A DNA stretch of 64,000 nucleotides. It comes from Mesorhizobium sp. B4-1-4 (GTDB taxonomy: Bacteria > Pseudomonadota > Alphaproteobacteria > Rhizobiales > Rhizobiaceae). Positions within the stretch are counted from its first letter, which is position 1. Each line of letters begins with the position of its first letter. The translations under genes and the position numbers were made by a program. Shown here one piece after another: positions 42,916 to 50,548 of the stretch. The DNA lies in the NCBI RefSeq assembly GCF_006439395.2, contig NZ_CP083950.1:1860001-1924000 (forward strand), given 5' to 3'. Below the pieces are notes generated by a model that worked only from the letters and a program-made list of their open reading frames with translations, made no database searches and was not told the origin of the DNA.

Positions 42916-43463
42916 GAGTCGCCTCCCACAATCCTGAGATGATTTTTTCCGCGCGCCGGGGCGGCGTCTTCCATCTGGCGCAAGGCGGCGCGCGCCCGGC
43001 CGATGCGCGACATCAGCGTGCCCAGCGGCACACCGGTGGCATTGGCCGCCTGCTGATAGGAAAGCCCTTCGATGGCGACCAGATGCAGCGCCGAACGCTG
43101 TTCTTCCGGCAGGTTGAAAAACGCGTCCCGCACCTGCGCCAGGCGCACCGAGTGCTCCTGCGGCGCCGGTGTGCTGGCGGCAGCAAGATATCTGGCCTGT
43201 TCGACACGCAGCGCTTCCGAGCGGCGCGAGCGCATGCGGTCAACAAACGCGTTGTGGACGATCGAGAGCAGCCACGCCCGCAGGTTTCCGCCGGAGCGAA
43301 AGGTGCCGCGCCGCTCATAGGCGCGCACTAGCGCGTCATGCACGAGGTCCTCGGCTTCCGCATTGTTACGCGTCAGTGACTGTGCGTAACGCCGCAGCGG
43401 CCCGAGCTGTCCAACAATATCGAAGCGTGGCATCGACCGTTTCATGCCCTGTTTACGGAGCAT
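42912..43463 (-). CDS. ECF-type RNA polymerase sigma factor
   Basis: A 183-residue sigma-70 family ECF protein. Region 2 (RYAQSLTRNNAEAEDLVHDA to LRAWLLSIVHNAFVDRMRSR) and region 4 (LPEEQRSALHLVAIEGLSYQ, then QAANATGVPLGTLMSRIGRA) are complete. A short linker separates them. It directs RNA polymerase to a small regulon controlled by the neighbouring anti-sigma protein. ATG at 43463 or 43445 are possible starts. A GGGATT-TT-AATCCC palindrome at 43467-43480 abuts the first start. Confidence 0.92.
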   Translation of the reverse strand: MLRKQGMKRSMPRFDIVGQLGPLRRYAQSLTRNNAEAEDLVHDALVRAYERRGTFRSGGNLRAWLLSIVHNAFVDRMRSRRSEALRVEQARYLAAASTPAPQEHSVRLAQVRDAFFNLPEEQRSALHLVAIEGLSYQQAANATGVPLGTLMSRIGRARAALRQMEDAAPARGKNHLRIVGGDS

Positions 43464-43466
43464 GTG

Positions 43467-43480
43467 GGGATTTTAATCCC
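43467..43480. promoter_or_regulatory. Palindrome GGGATTTTAATCCC before the sigma gene
   Basis: Two 6-base arms with a TT spacer lie 3 bp from the sigma start codon. A TTA repeat (four units, about 43489-43500) is adjacent. It could be part of an autoregulated promoter or an operator. Confidence 0.3.
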
Positions 43481-43564
43481 GGCAGCGCTATTATTATTAT
43501 CCGGATTTGCCGGAGTACATCGTTCGCCGTTGCCCTCGCCTCGCCCGGGCTTCGTAGAGCGCTG

Positions 43565-44158
43565 TCAGGCCCGAAGCGGTCTTGCCGGTTTTGGGGCAGT
43601 TACCCCGCAGGCACGCAACACCCACCTGCGGCCGTCGCTCCGAAAATCGGTGATGCTGAGCGGCTCGATGTCGATCTTCCCGCCGGCGGTAAGCGGCGCA
43701 CCAAGCACATGCAGGATCGCGGCGCGGATGATGCTGGCGTGCGTCACTGCGATTGTGTGCCCATGCTCGGCGATCAGTCGACCCATCAAGTCCGAAGCCC
43801 TGCCTGCGACATCGGCAAGCGACTCGCCACCGTGCGGCGCCGCATTGGGGTCCGTGAGCCAGGCGGTGATGTCGGCGGGCTGCTCCGCCTGCACGTCCTC
43901 GAAACGCCTGCCGGCCCATCGGCCATGGTACCGATCGGCCAGAAGCGGTTCAACCGATGCGTCCAACGCCAGCGCCTCGGCGGTCTGCCGGGCACGAAGC
44001 GCCGGGGCTGTCCACACGCGGTCGGCACGGCGCAATGTTCCGCGCATAGCCTTCGCCAGCGTCAGCGATCGCGGCTCCAGCGGCTCATCCTCCGGGAACG
44101 CACCCTGCCGGGTCGCGGCCGTGGCACCGTTGCAGATCATCGTCAGCCGTACGAGCAT
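43565..44158 (-). CDS. Histidine phosphatase-fold protein with altered RHG motif
   Basis: A 197-residue protein of the phosphoglycerate-mutase-like superfamily. Downstream elements are intact: TAPALRARQTAEAL (second arginine), the GRWAG and PHGGESLADVAGR segments, and HTIAVTHASIIRA with the second catalytic histidine. The N-terminal RHG motif that carries the phosphorylated histidine reads CNG (LTMICNGATAATR); the codon AAC is one base from CAC. The protein may therefore be catalytically dead or use a different mechanism. AGGGAAGG precedes the ATG at 44158. Divergent from the aminotransferase gene. Confidence 0.8.
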   Translation of the reverse strand: MLVRLTMICNGATAATRQGAFPEDEPLEPRSLTLAKAMRGTLRRADRVWTAPALRARQTAEALALDASVEPLLADRYHGRWAGRRFEDVQAEQPADITAWLTDPNAAPHGGESLADVAGRASDLMGRLIAEHGHTIAVTHASIIRAAILHVLGAPLTAGGKIDIEPLSITDFRSDGRRWVLRACGVTAPKPARPLRA

Positions 44159-44289
44159 AGAGCGTGCCTTCCCTCGAGCCGTTGAAAGCGGCACGGTCAG
44201 GTGCCGGTTTTTGCCTTGACGTAACCAAAACCGCTGGTGAAGCGCGCTCGATTTGCGTATCACTCCGCCGCGCCAACGGAACCATAGCG

Positions 44290-45474
44290 ATGTTCGAAGA
44301 TCTTCAGCCAGCTCCCGCCGACAAGATTCTTGCCCTGATCGGCCTCTATCGCGCGGATCCGCGTCCCAACAAAGTCGACCTCGGGGTCGGCGTCTACAAG
44401 GATCGCGACGGCAAGACGCCGGTGATGCGTGCCGTGCGCGAAGCCGAAAAGCGGCTGCTGCAGGACCAGGATACCAAGACCTATCTCGGACTTGCCGGCG
44501 ACACCGGGTTCAACATGGTGATGGCCAAGCTCGCCTTCGGCCCGGGCGCGGACATGTCGCGCATTCGTGCGGCACAGGCGCCCGGCGGCTCCGGGGCGCT
44601 GCGGCTTGTGGCGGAACTGCTCAAGCGGACGCGCGCGGACGCAACCGTCTGGCTGTCGAACCCGACCTGGCCGAACCATATGCCGGTGATGCGCGCCGCC
44701 GGGCTGCAGATCCGCGAATACCCCTATTTCGATGCGGCCTCGGGCGCGGTTCGTTTCGACGACATGCTGGCGGCGCTGCGGACGGCCAAGAGCGGCGACG
44801 TGGTGCTGCTGCATGGCTGCTGCCATAACCCGACCGGCGCCAACCTGGATGCCGCCCAGTGGGCTGCCGTTGCCGAACTGGTCGTCGAGCACAGCCTGCT
44901 GCCGTTTGTCGACATCGCCTACCAGGGCTTCGGCGACGGTCTCGAGGCCGACGCCCTCGGCTTGCGGCTGCTGGCTGCGAAAGTTCCCGAAATGGTTGTC
45001 GCGTCCAGTTGCTCGAAGAATTTTGCCGTCTACCGCGATCGTGTCGGCGCGGCAATGGTCCTGGCCAGGGACGGCGCGCAGGCCGATGTGGCGATGAGCC
45101 AGATGCTGTCGGCGGCACGCGCCATGTATTCGATGCCGCCGGACCATGGGGCGGCGGCGGTGCGCATCGTGCTGGAAGACGCCGCCTTGCGTGCCGACTG
45201 GGAAGCAGAGCTGGAAGAGATGCGCCTGCGAATGCTCCGCCTTCGTGTCCAGTTTGCGGAGGCACTGCGCCGGCAATCCAACTCCGACCGCTTCGACTTC
45301 GTCGCCAGCCATCGCGGCATGTTCTCGCGGCTTGGCCTCACGGAAGCGCAGGTCGAGCGGCTGCGCACCGAACATGGCGTCTACATGGTCGGCGACAGCC
45401 GCATCAATGTCGCCGGACTGCCCGAGGACGGCATGGATGACCTCGCCAAGGCCATCGTCTCCGTACTCGACTGA
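44290..45474 (+). CDS. Aromatic/aspartate aminotransferase, class I
   Basis: A 394-residue PLP enzyme. The N-terminus LQPAPADKILALIGLYRADP and DLGVGVYKDRDGKTPVMRAV are typical of the tyrosine/aspartate aminotransferase I-alpha group (TyrB/AspC). Also present are LHGCCHNPTGANLD, the PLP lysine in SSCSKNFAVYRDRVG, and the C-terminal arginine in GDSRINVAGL. It transfers amino groups between aromatic or dicarboxylic amino acids and 2-oxoglutarate. A divergent promoter of about 130 bp separates it from the phosphatase-like gene. Confidence 0.9.
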   Translation: MFEDLQPAPADKILALIGLYRADPRPNKVDLGVGVYKDRDGKTPVMRAVREAEKRLLQDQDTKTYLGLAGDTGFNMVMAKLAFGPGADMSRIRAAQAPGGSGALRLVAELLKRTRADATVWLSNPTWPNHMPVMRAAGLQIREYPYFDAASGAVRFDDMLAALRTAKSGDVVLLHGCCHNPTGANLDAAQWAAVAELVVEHSLLPFVDIAYQGFGDGLEADALGLRLLAAKVPEMVVASSCSKNFAVYRDRVGAAMVLARDGAQADVAMSQMLSAARAMYSMPPDHGAAAVRIVLEDAALRADWEAELEEMRLRMLRLRVQFAEALRRQSNSDRFDFVASHRGMFSRLGLTEAQVERLRTEHGVYMVGDSRINVAGLPEDGMDDLAKAIVSVLD

Positions 45475-45554
45475 AGCGGCTCACCTGTGGACAAGGCGCC
45501 CTCGCCGGCTGACGGGATTGGCCGCGCGGCGGCCGCAGGATAGCATCCGCTACC

Positions 45555-46379
45555 ATGACGCCATCGAAAGACATTTCGCGCCTGATCGAGATCATGGCGG
45601 CACTGCGCGCGCCGAAGACGGGCTGCCCGTGGGATATCGAGCAGGATTTCTCGAGCATCGCGCCCTATACGATCGAGGAGGCCTATGAGGTGGCGGATGC
45701 CATCGCGCGCGGCGACCTCGACGATCTGCGCGACGAGCTCGGCGACCTCCTGCTGCAGGTCGTCTATCACGCGCAAATGGCCGAGGAAGCCGGCGAATTC
45801 GCCTTCGGCGACGTGGTCCGGGCCATTACCACCAAGATGATCCGCCGCCACCCGCATGTCTTCGGCGACGAGAAGGCCCGCAGCGCCGGCATGGCCAAAG
45901 GCATGTGGGAAAAGATCAAGGCACAGGAAAAGGCTGAGAAGCGGCAGGCTCGCCTCGCGCGCGGCCTCGACCCCGAAGAGAACGGCAAGGGGTTTCTGGA
46001 CAGCGTTCCAGTCGCCCTGCCCGCCCTGACGCGGGCGTTGAAACTTCAGGAGAAAGCTGCCCGTGTCGGCTTCGACTGGAGCGAGGCGGCCCCGATCCTC
46101 GACAAGATCGAGGAAGAGATCGGCGAACTGCGCGAAGCGCTGGCCAAGGGCGATACGGCGTCGATCAAGGATGAGTTCGGCGACATGCTGTTTGCCGTCG
46201 TCAACCTCGGCCGGCACCTCAAGCTCGATTCGGAAGCCGCGTTGAGCGGCACCAACGAAAAATTCCGGTCGCGCTTCCACTATGTCGAGCAGGCCCTGGA
46301 AAAGTCCGGCAACACGCTGGAAAACGCTGATCTGGCGGAGATGGAAGCGCTCTGGCAGGAAGCCAAGGGCGTAAAGTAG
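45555..46379 (+). CDS. mazG: Nucleoside triphosphate pyrophosphohydrolase MazG
   Basis: A 274-residue protein with two MazG domains. The first is about residues 15-135, with GCPWDIEQDFSSIAPYTIEE and DLRDELGDLLLQVVYHAQMA. The second is about 155-265, with ILDKIEEEIGELREAL and DEFGDMLFAVVNLGRHL. ExxE and D residues that bind Mg2+ are present in both. It hydrolyses NTPs to NMP and pyrophosphate, limiting aberrant nucleotides and lowering the ppGpp-linked stress signal in E. coli. It converges with hflX across a palindromic repeat. Confidence 0.94.
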   Translation: MTPSKDISRLIEIMAALRAPKTGCPWDIEQDFSSIAPYTIEEAYEVADAIARGDLDDLRDELGDLLLQVVYHAQMAEEAGEFAFGDVVRAITTKMIRRHPHVFGDEKARSAGMAKGMWEKIKAQEKAEKRQARLARGLDPEENGKGFLDSVPVALPALTRALKLQEKAARVGFDWSEAAPILDKIEEEIGELREALAKGDTASIKDEFGDMLFAVVNLGRHLKLDSEAALSGTNEKFRSRFHYVEQALEKSGNTLENADLAEMEALWQEAKGVK

Positions 46380-46391
46380 GCCTATAGGACA

Positions 46392-46432
46392 GCAATTCCA
46401 GACGGGAAAGGCTACACTTTTCCTGGAATTGC
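46392..46432. repeat. Dispersed palindromic repeat, family 1, copy 2
   Basis: GCAATTCCAGACGGGAAAGG to ACTTTTCCTGGAATTGC: the reverse complement matches copy 1 (18446-18489) at the arms GCAATTCCAGGAAAAGTG and GGAATTGC, with a shorter centre. It occupies nearly the whole gap between the convergent mazG and hflX genes and probably serves as their common 3' hairpin. Confidence 0.75.
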
Positions 46433-46438
46433 TCCGAT

Positions 46439-47830
46439 TTACCCGTTGTTTTTGCGGCGCAATCGGCTCTCTATCTCTTCGCGGGCGCTCCGCGTGGCCT
46501 TGAGCGAGATGGTGGCGCTGCCGTCGTCATTGTCGGTTCGCGAAACGACATCGCCATTGCGGTAAAGCCAATCGACAAGACCGAATTGGGCTGGCTCGAT
46601 CGTCACCGTCAGGTCCTCGATCTCGCCGGCCATCCGTGTCTCGATGATCGCCTTCAGCGCTTCGATGCCTTCGCGGGTGACCGCCGATATGGCGATCGGC
46701 GGACCCTTGATGCCGTCGGCTGCATCCGCAAGCAGCCGGCTCCTGTTGCCTTCGTCGAGCCGGTCGATCTTGTTCCAGACTTCGATCACACGCTTCGTGT
46801 CCCTGGCATCGACGCCAAGGTCGGCCAGGATGCGTTCGACGTCCTCGGCTTGCGCTGCCGTGTCGGGATCGGAAATGTCGCGCAGATGGATGACGAGATC
46901 GGCCTCGACCACCTCTTCCAGAGTGGCGCGAAAAGCGGCGATCAGATGCGTCGGCAGGTCCGAGATGAAACCGACGGTGTCCGACAGGATGATCGGCGTG
47001 CCATGTGGCAGACGCACGCGGCGAAGCGTCGGATCGAGCGTGGCGAACAGCATGTCCTGCGCCAACACCCCCGCCCCGGTCAGCTTGTTGAACAGCGTCG
47101 ACTTGCCGGCATTGGTGTAGCCGACGATCGCCACCACCGGGAACGGCACCTTCTTGCGCTTGGCCCGGTGCAGGTCGCGTGTGCGCCGCACTGTTTCCAG
47201 CTCGTGCTTCAGCTTGATGATCTTTTCCTGCAGCTGCCGCCGGTCGGACTCGATCTGCGTTTCGCCGGGGCCGCCGAGAAACCCGGCGCCACCGCGCTGG
47301 CGTTCAAGGTGGGTCCAGCTGCGCACGAGCCGGCCCTTCTGGTAGTTCAGATGCGCCAACTCGACCTGCAGCGTGCCTTCCTTGGTGCGGGCGCGCTCGC
47401 CGAAGATTTCCAGGATTAGGCCGGTGCGGTCCAGCACCTTGGCGTTGAATTCCTTTTCCAGATTGCGCTGCTGCACCGGGGTCAGCGGATGGTCGACGAT
47501 GACCAGCTCCGCGTGGTTCTCCTTGACGATTTCGGCGAACTCTTCGACCTTGCCGCTGCCGAGCAAGGTCGCCGGGCGCGGGTCGTTGACGGTCACGACA
47601 GCCGTGTGGACCGGATCGAGATTGATGGCGCTGGCGAGGCCGACCGCCTCGTCGTGGCGCGCGTCGGCCGAACGCGTCAGCCGCGGACGATTGGTCTCGT
47701 CGTCACTGCGTGGCTGGCGGGTCAGGACCGGGACGATGACAACGGCCCGGGTTGGACCCTTGGCTTCCGTCCCGGGATCGTGCGCTGGTTTTCCGCGGAC
47801 CGTGCCGTCCGCGTCTTTCTCACGTGCCAA
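46439..47830 (-). CDS. hflX: GTPase HflX
   Basis: A 463-residue ribosome-associated GTPase. The N-terminal HflX domain (about 40-215) contains LLGSGKVEEFAEIVKENHAE and GPGETQIESDRR. The G domain (about 220-390) has G1 GYTNAGKST, G3 DTVGFISDLP and G4 NKID. HflX splits stalled 70S ribosomes during heat and other stress. It starts with TTG at 47830 immediately after the hfq stop, with AGGGCGCC as a plausible ribosome binding site. The hfq-hflX pair is a conserved operon. Confidence 0.94.
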   Translation of the reverse strand: MAREKDADGTVRGKPAHDPGTEAKGPTRAVVIVPVLTRQPRSDDETNRPRLTRSADARHDEAVGLASAINLDPVHTAVVTVNDPRPATLLGSGKVEEFAEIVKENHAELVIVDHPLTPVQQRNLEKEFNAKVLDRTGLILEIFGERARTKEGTLQVELAHLNYQKGRLVRSWTHLERQRGGAGFLGGPGETQIESDRRQLQEKIIKLKHELETVRRTRDLHRAKRKKVPFPVVAIVGYTNAGKSTLFNKLTGAGVLAQDMLFATLDPTLRRVRLPHGTPIILSDTVGFISDLPTHLIAAFRATLEEVVEADLVIHLRDISDPDTAAQAEDVERILADLGVDARDTKRVIEVWNKIDRLDEGNRSRLLADAADGIKGPPIAISAVTREGIEALKAIIETRMAGEIEDLTVTIEPAQFGLVDWLYRNGDVVSRTDNDDGSATISLKATRSAREEIESRLRRKNNG

Positions 47831-48076
47831 TCAGGCGCCCTGGCTTTCCTCGCCATCGAACATCTGAACCGGCTGGCTCGGCATGATCGTGGAAATGGCG
47901 TGCTTGTAGACGAGCTGAGAGTGACCGTCGCGGCGCAAAAGGACACAGAAATTGTCGAACGAAGTGACCACGCCGGTCAGCTTCACGCCGTTGATGAGAA
48001 AGATGGTGAGCGGGTTCTTGCTCTTGCGAACTGAATTCAGGAACAGGTCCTGAAGGTTTTGCGATCGTTCCGCCAT
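47831..48076 (-). CDS. hfq: RNA chaperone Hfq
   Basis: An 81-residue Sm-like protein. [20 protein letters not shown] is Sm1, with [10 protein letters not shown] following. [12 protein letters not shown] and the Sm2 motif YKHAISTI follow. The acidic tail [11 protein letters not shown] is short. It forms a hexamer that pairs small RNAs with mRNAs and, in rhizobia, affects nitrogen-fixation regulation. The ATG at 48076 gives the canonical AERSQN start; an in-frame start at 48139 adds a nonconserved leader. Confidence 0.96.
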   Translation of the reverse strand: MAERSQNLQDLFLNSVRKSKNPLTIFLINGVKLTGVVTSFDNFCVLLRRDGHSQLVYKHAISTIMPSQPVQMFDGEESQGA

Positions 48077-48221
48077 TGTTCTTGTCTTTCGCCGATCCCC
48101 TTCGGTTTGCAAGCCAATGCGCCAAATTGTCGGGCCCATGTCAAGCGCGCAAACATCGTCTTGCCGTCAGTAACGACAAGCAGAACGAGATATATTGATG
48201 TTCATTCCACCTGTGCGGTTA

Positions 48222-49085
48222 TCAGGCTGGACTTTTTTCCGCAATGTCAAAAAAGGCCTGCCGCAACGAAAGTGTTATTGATCCGGGGTGCCCATTGGCG
48301 ACCGGATCGCCGTCGATAGCCACGATAGGCATCGCAATTGTCGTCGCGGAACTGATGAAGGCTTCCTTTGCAGCCTTGGCTTCGGCGACGGAAAAGCCAC
48401 GCTCCTCGATCTTCAAGCCGAGCTTGGCCGCCACCTCGAACATGGTGGTGCGGGTGATGCCGCGCAGGATGCCGTGCTCGGCCGGCCTCGTGACCAGGAC
48501 GCCATCCCTGGTGATGATCCAGGCGTTCGACGAGCCACCTTCCTTGACGTTGCCATCGGTGTCGACGAACCAAGCTTCCTGCGCGCCGGCTTCCTTCGCC
48601 TTCTGTTTGGCCAGGACGTTGGGCAGCAGGCCGACGCTCTTGATGTCAACGCGATCCCAGCGATTCTCGGGCACGGTAATGACGGCAATGCCAGTTTCGG
48701 CGCGTTTGGTGCCTGCGGCGGGATCGGCCTTCCTCGCGGTCACCACCAGGGACGGCTTGGTGTCCGCCGAAGGGAAGACGAAGTCGCGGCTGGCGACGCC
48801 GCGCGTCACCTGGACATAGACCAGGCCGTTCACGACATGGTTGCGGTTGACCACCTCGCGCAGGATGAGCGGCAGCACGTTGCGTGCGACCGGCCAGGCG
48901 ATCGACAGTTCGGTCAGCGAGCGGTTGAGCCGGGCAAGGTGGCGCGGCATGTCGACGATGAAGCCACGGGCCACCTCGCAGACCTCGTAGACGCCATCGG
49001 CGAACTGGTAGCCGCGGTCCTCGATGTGCACGGCGGCGTCCGCATGAGCGACGTAGCGCCCGTTGACATAGGCAATGCGTGGCAT
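48222..49085 (-). CDS. dat: D-amino-acid aminotransferase
   Basis: A 287-residue class IV PLP aminotransferase. It shows AYVNGRYVAHADAAVHIEDR, GYQFADGVYEVCEV, the PLP-lysine segment DIKSVGLLPNVLAKQKA and the VKEGGSSNAWII phosphate-binding motif. It makes D-alanine and D-glutamate from 2-oxoacids for peptidoglycan. The ATG at 49085 has GGGGG six bases upstream; a TTG at 49091 is an alternative. It lies between ntrX and hfq on the same strand, where other Rhizobiales often have trkA. Confidence 0.9.
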   Translation of the reverse strand: MPRIAYVNGRYVAHADAAVHIEDRGYQFADGVYEVCEVARGFIVDMPRHLARLNRSLTELSIAWPVARNVLPLILREVVNRNHVVNGLVYVQVTRGVASRDFVFPSADTKPSLVVTARKADPAAGTKRAETGIAVITVPENRWDRVDIKSVGLLPNVLAKQKAKEAGAQEAWFVDTDGNVKEGGSSNAWIITRDGVLVTRPAEHGILRGITRTTMFEVAAKLGLKIEERGFSVAEAKAAKEAFISSATTIAMPIVAIDGDPVANGHPGSITLSLRQAFFDIAEKSPA

Positions 49086-49186
49086 TGGCAACCCCCGGAA
49101 AACTCTCGGGCTTTCTTATGTGATTCCGCCTTTGCCGTAACCGGCAAATGCTTGGCCCAGGCGCGGCTGATTGGACGAGGCGCGTG

Positions 49187-50548
49187 TCAGACGCCCAGCG
49201 ACTTCAGCTTGCGATGCAGTGCTGAGCGTTCCATGCCGATGAATTCGGCGGTTTTGGAGATGTTGCCGCCAAACCGGTTGATCTGCGCGATCAGATAGTC
49301 CTTCTCGAACTGTTCGCGCGCCTCGCGCAGCGGCAGCGCCATGATGTGCTGGTCGGATTGATTGGGGGTGCGTGGCATGACATCGCCGATCTCGGAAGGC
49401 AGAAGGTCAGCGGTGATCGGCGCATCGACATCGTCGCCACGCGCCAGGATCATCAGGCGCTCGACATTGTTGCGCAACTGGCGGACGTTGCCCGGCCAGT
49501 TATGCGCCTGCAGCACGGCCAGCGCGTCATCGCCGATGCGGCGCGGTTTTATGCCGGCCTGGCGGGCGATCTGCTTCATAAAATTATCGACGAGATAGGG
49601 AATATCCTCGCGCCGTTCGGCCAGGCCCGGCACCATGACCGGCACCACGGCCAGACGGTGGTAAAGATCCTCCCGGAAACGGCCGTCGGCAATCATGGCT
49701 TCCAGGTTCTGCGAGGTCGAGGAGATGATGCGGACGTCGACCTTGACCCGTTTGGTGCCCCCTACCCGCTCGAACTGCTGTTCGACCAGAACGCGCAGGA
49801 TCTTGTTCTGCGTCTCGCGCGGCATATCGGCCACTTCGTCGATATAGAGAATGCCGCGATGGGCCTCCTCGAGTGCACCGACCTTGCGCTCGGTGCCGTT
49901 CGATTCGGTACCGAACAGCTCGATCTCCATGCGTTCGGGCGTGATGTTGGCGGCGCTCAGCGTCACGAACGGTGCGCCCTTGCGCGCCGACAGTGTATGG
50001 ATGGCGCGTGCCGCCAGTTCTTTGCCCGAACCGGAAGGGCCAACGATCATCACACGGCTGTTGGTCGGCGCGACGCGCTCGATGGTCTGGCGCAGCTGGC
50101 TCATCGCCGACGACATGCCGATCAGGTCGAAAGTCTCGCCGCTGCGCTGCTTGAGATCGGAAACCTCGCGCCGCAACTTCGAAGTCTCGAGCGCACGCTC
50201 GGCGATAAGGATCAGCCTGTCGGCCTTGAACGGCTTTTCGATGAAGTCATAGGCGCCGCGCCGGATGGCGGAGACTGCTGTTTCGATGTTGCCGTGGCCG
50301 GAGATCATCACCACCGGCAGGTTCGGGTGCATGGTCTTGATCTCGTCGAGCAAGGCCAGTCCGTCCAGACGCGAGCCCTGCAGCCAGATGTCGAGGAAAA
50401 TCAGCCTCGGCGCCCGATCGGCGATGGCCGCCAGCGCGCTGTCGGCATCGAATGCCGTACGGGTTTCGTGACCTTCGTCGCTCAGGATGCCTGCGACGAG
50501 CTCGCGGATGTCTTCCTCGTCGTCGACGATGAGAATATCAGACGCCAT
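49187..50548 (-). CDS. ntrX: Response regulator NtrX
   Basis: A 453-residue NtrC-family regulator. The receiver domain (1-120) has the phosphoacceptor D53 (IFLDIWLQG). The AAA+ domain (about 140-375) has Walker A GPSGSGKELAARAIH and Walker B GILYIDEVADMP. A Fis-type helix-turn-helix ends the protein (NISKTAEFIGMERSALHRKL). The loop that contacts sigma-54, GAFTGA in NtrC, reads VGALEEAHRG, so like other NtrX proteins it is not expected to activate sigma-54 promoters directly. It overlaps the ntrY end by 11 bp and is the last gene of the operon. Confidence 0.95.
   Translation of the reverse strand: MASDILIVDDEEDIRELVAGILSDEGHETRTAFDADSALAAIADRAPRLIFLDIWLQGSRLDGLALLDEIKTMHPNLPVVMISGHGNIETAVSAIRRGAYDFIEKPFKADRLILIAERALETSKLRREVSDLKQRSGETFDLIGMSSAMSQLRQTIERVAPTNSRVMIVGPSGSGKELAARAIHTLSARKGAPFVTLSAANITPERMEIELFGTESNGTERKVGALEEAHRGILYIDEVADMPRETQNKILRVLVEQQFERVGGTKRVKVDVRIISSTSQNLEAMIADGRFREDLYHRLAVVPVMVPGLAERREDIPYLVDNFMKQIARQAGIKPRRIGDDALAVLQAHNWPGNVRQLRNNVERLMILARGDDVDAPITADLLPSEIGDVMPRTPNQSDQHIMALPLREAREQFEKDYLIAQINRFGGNISKTAEFIGMERSALHRKLKSLGV

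Noticed and set aside
43487..43500. TTA microsatellite near the sigma-factor gene
   Set aside because: Only four units and outside the coding sequence; phase variation is not supported.
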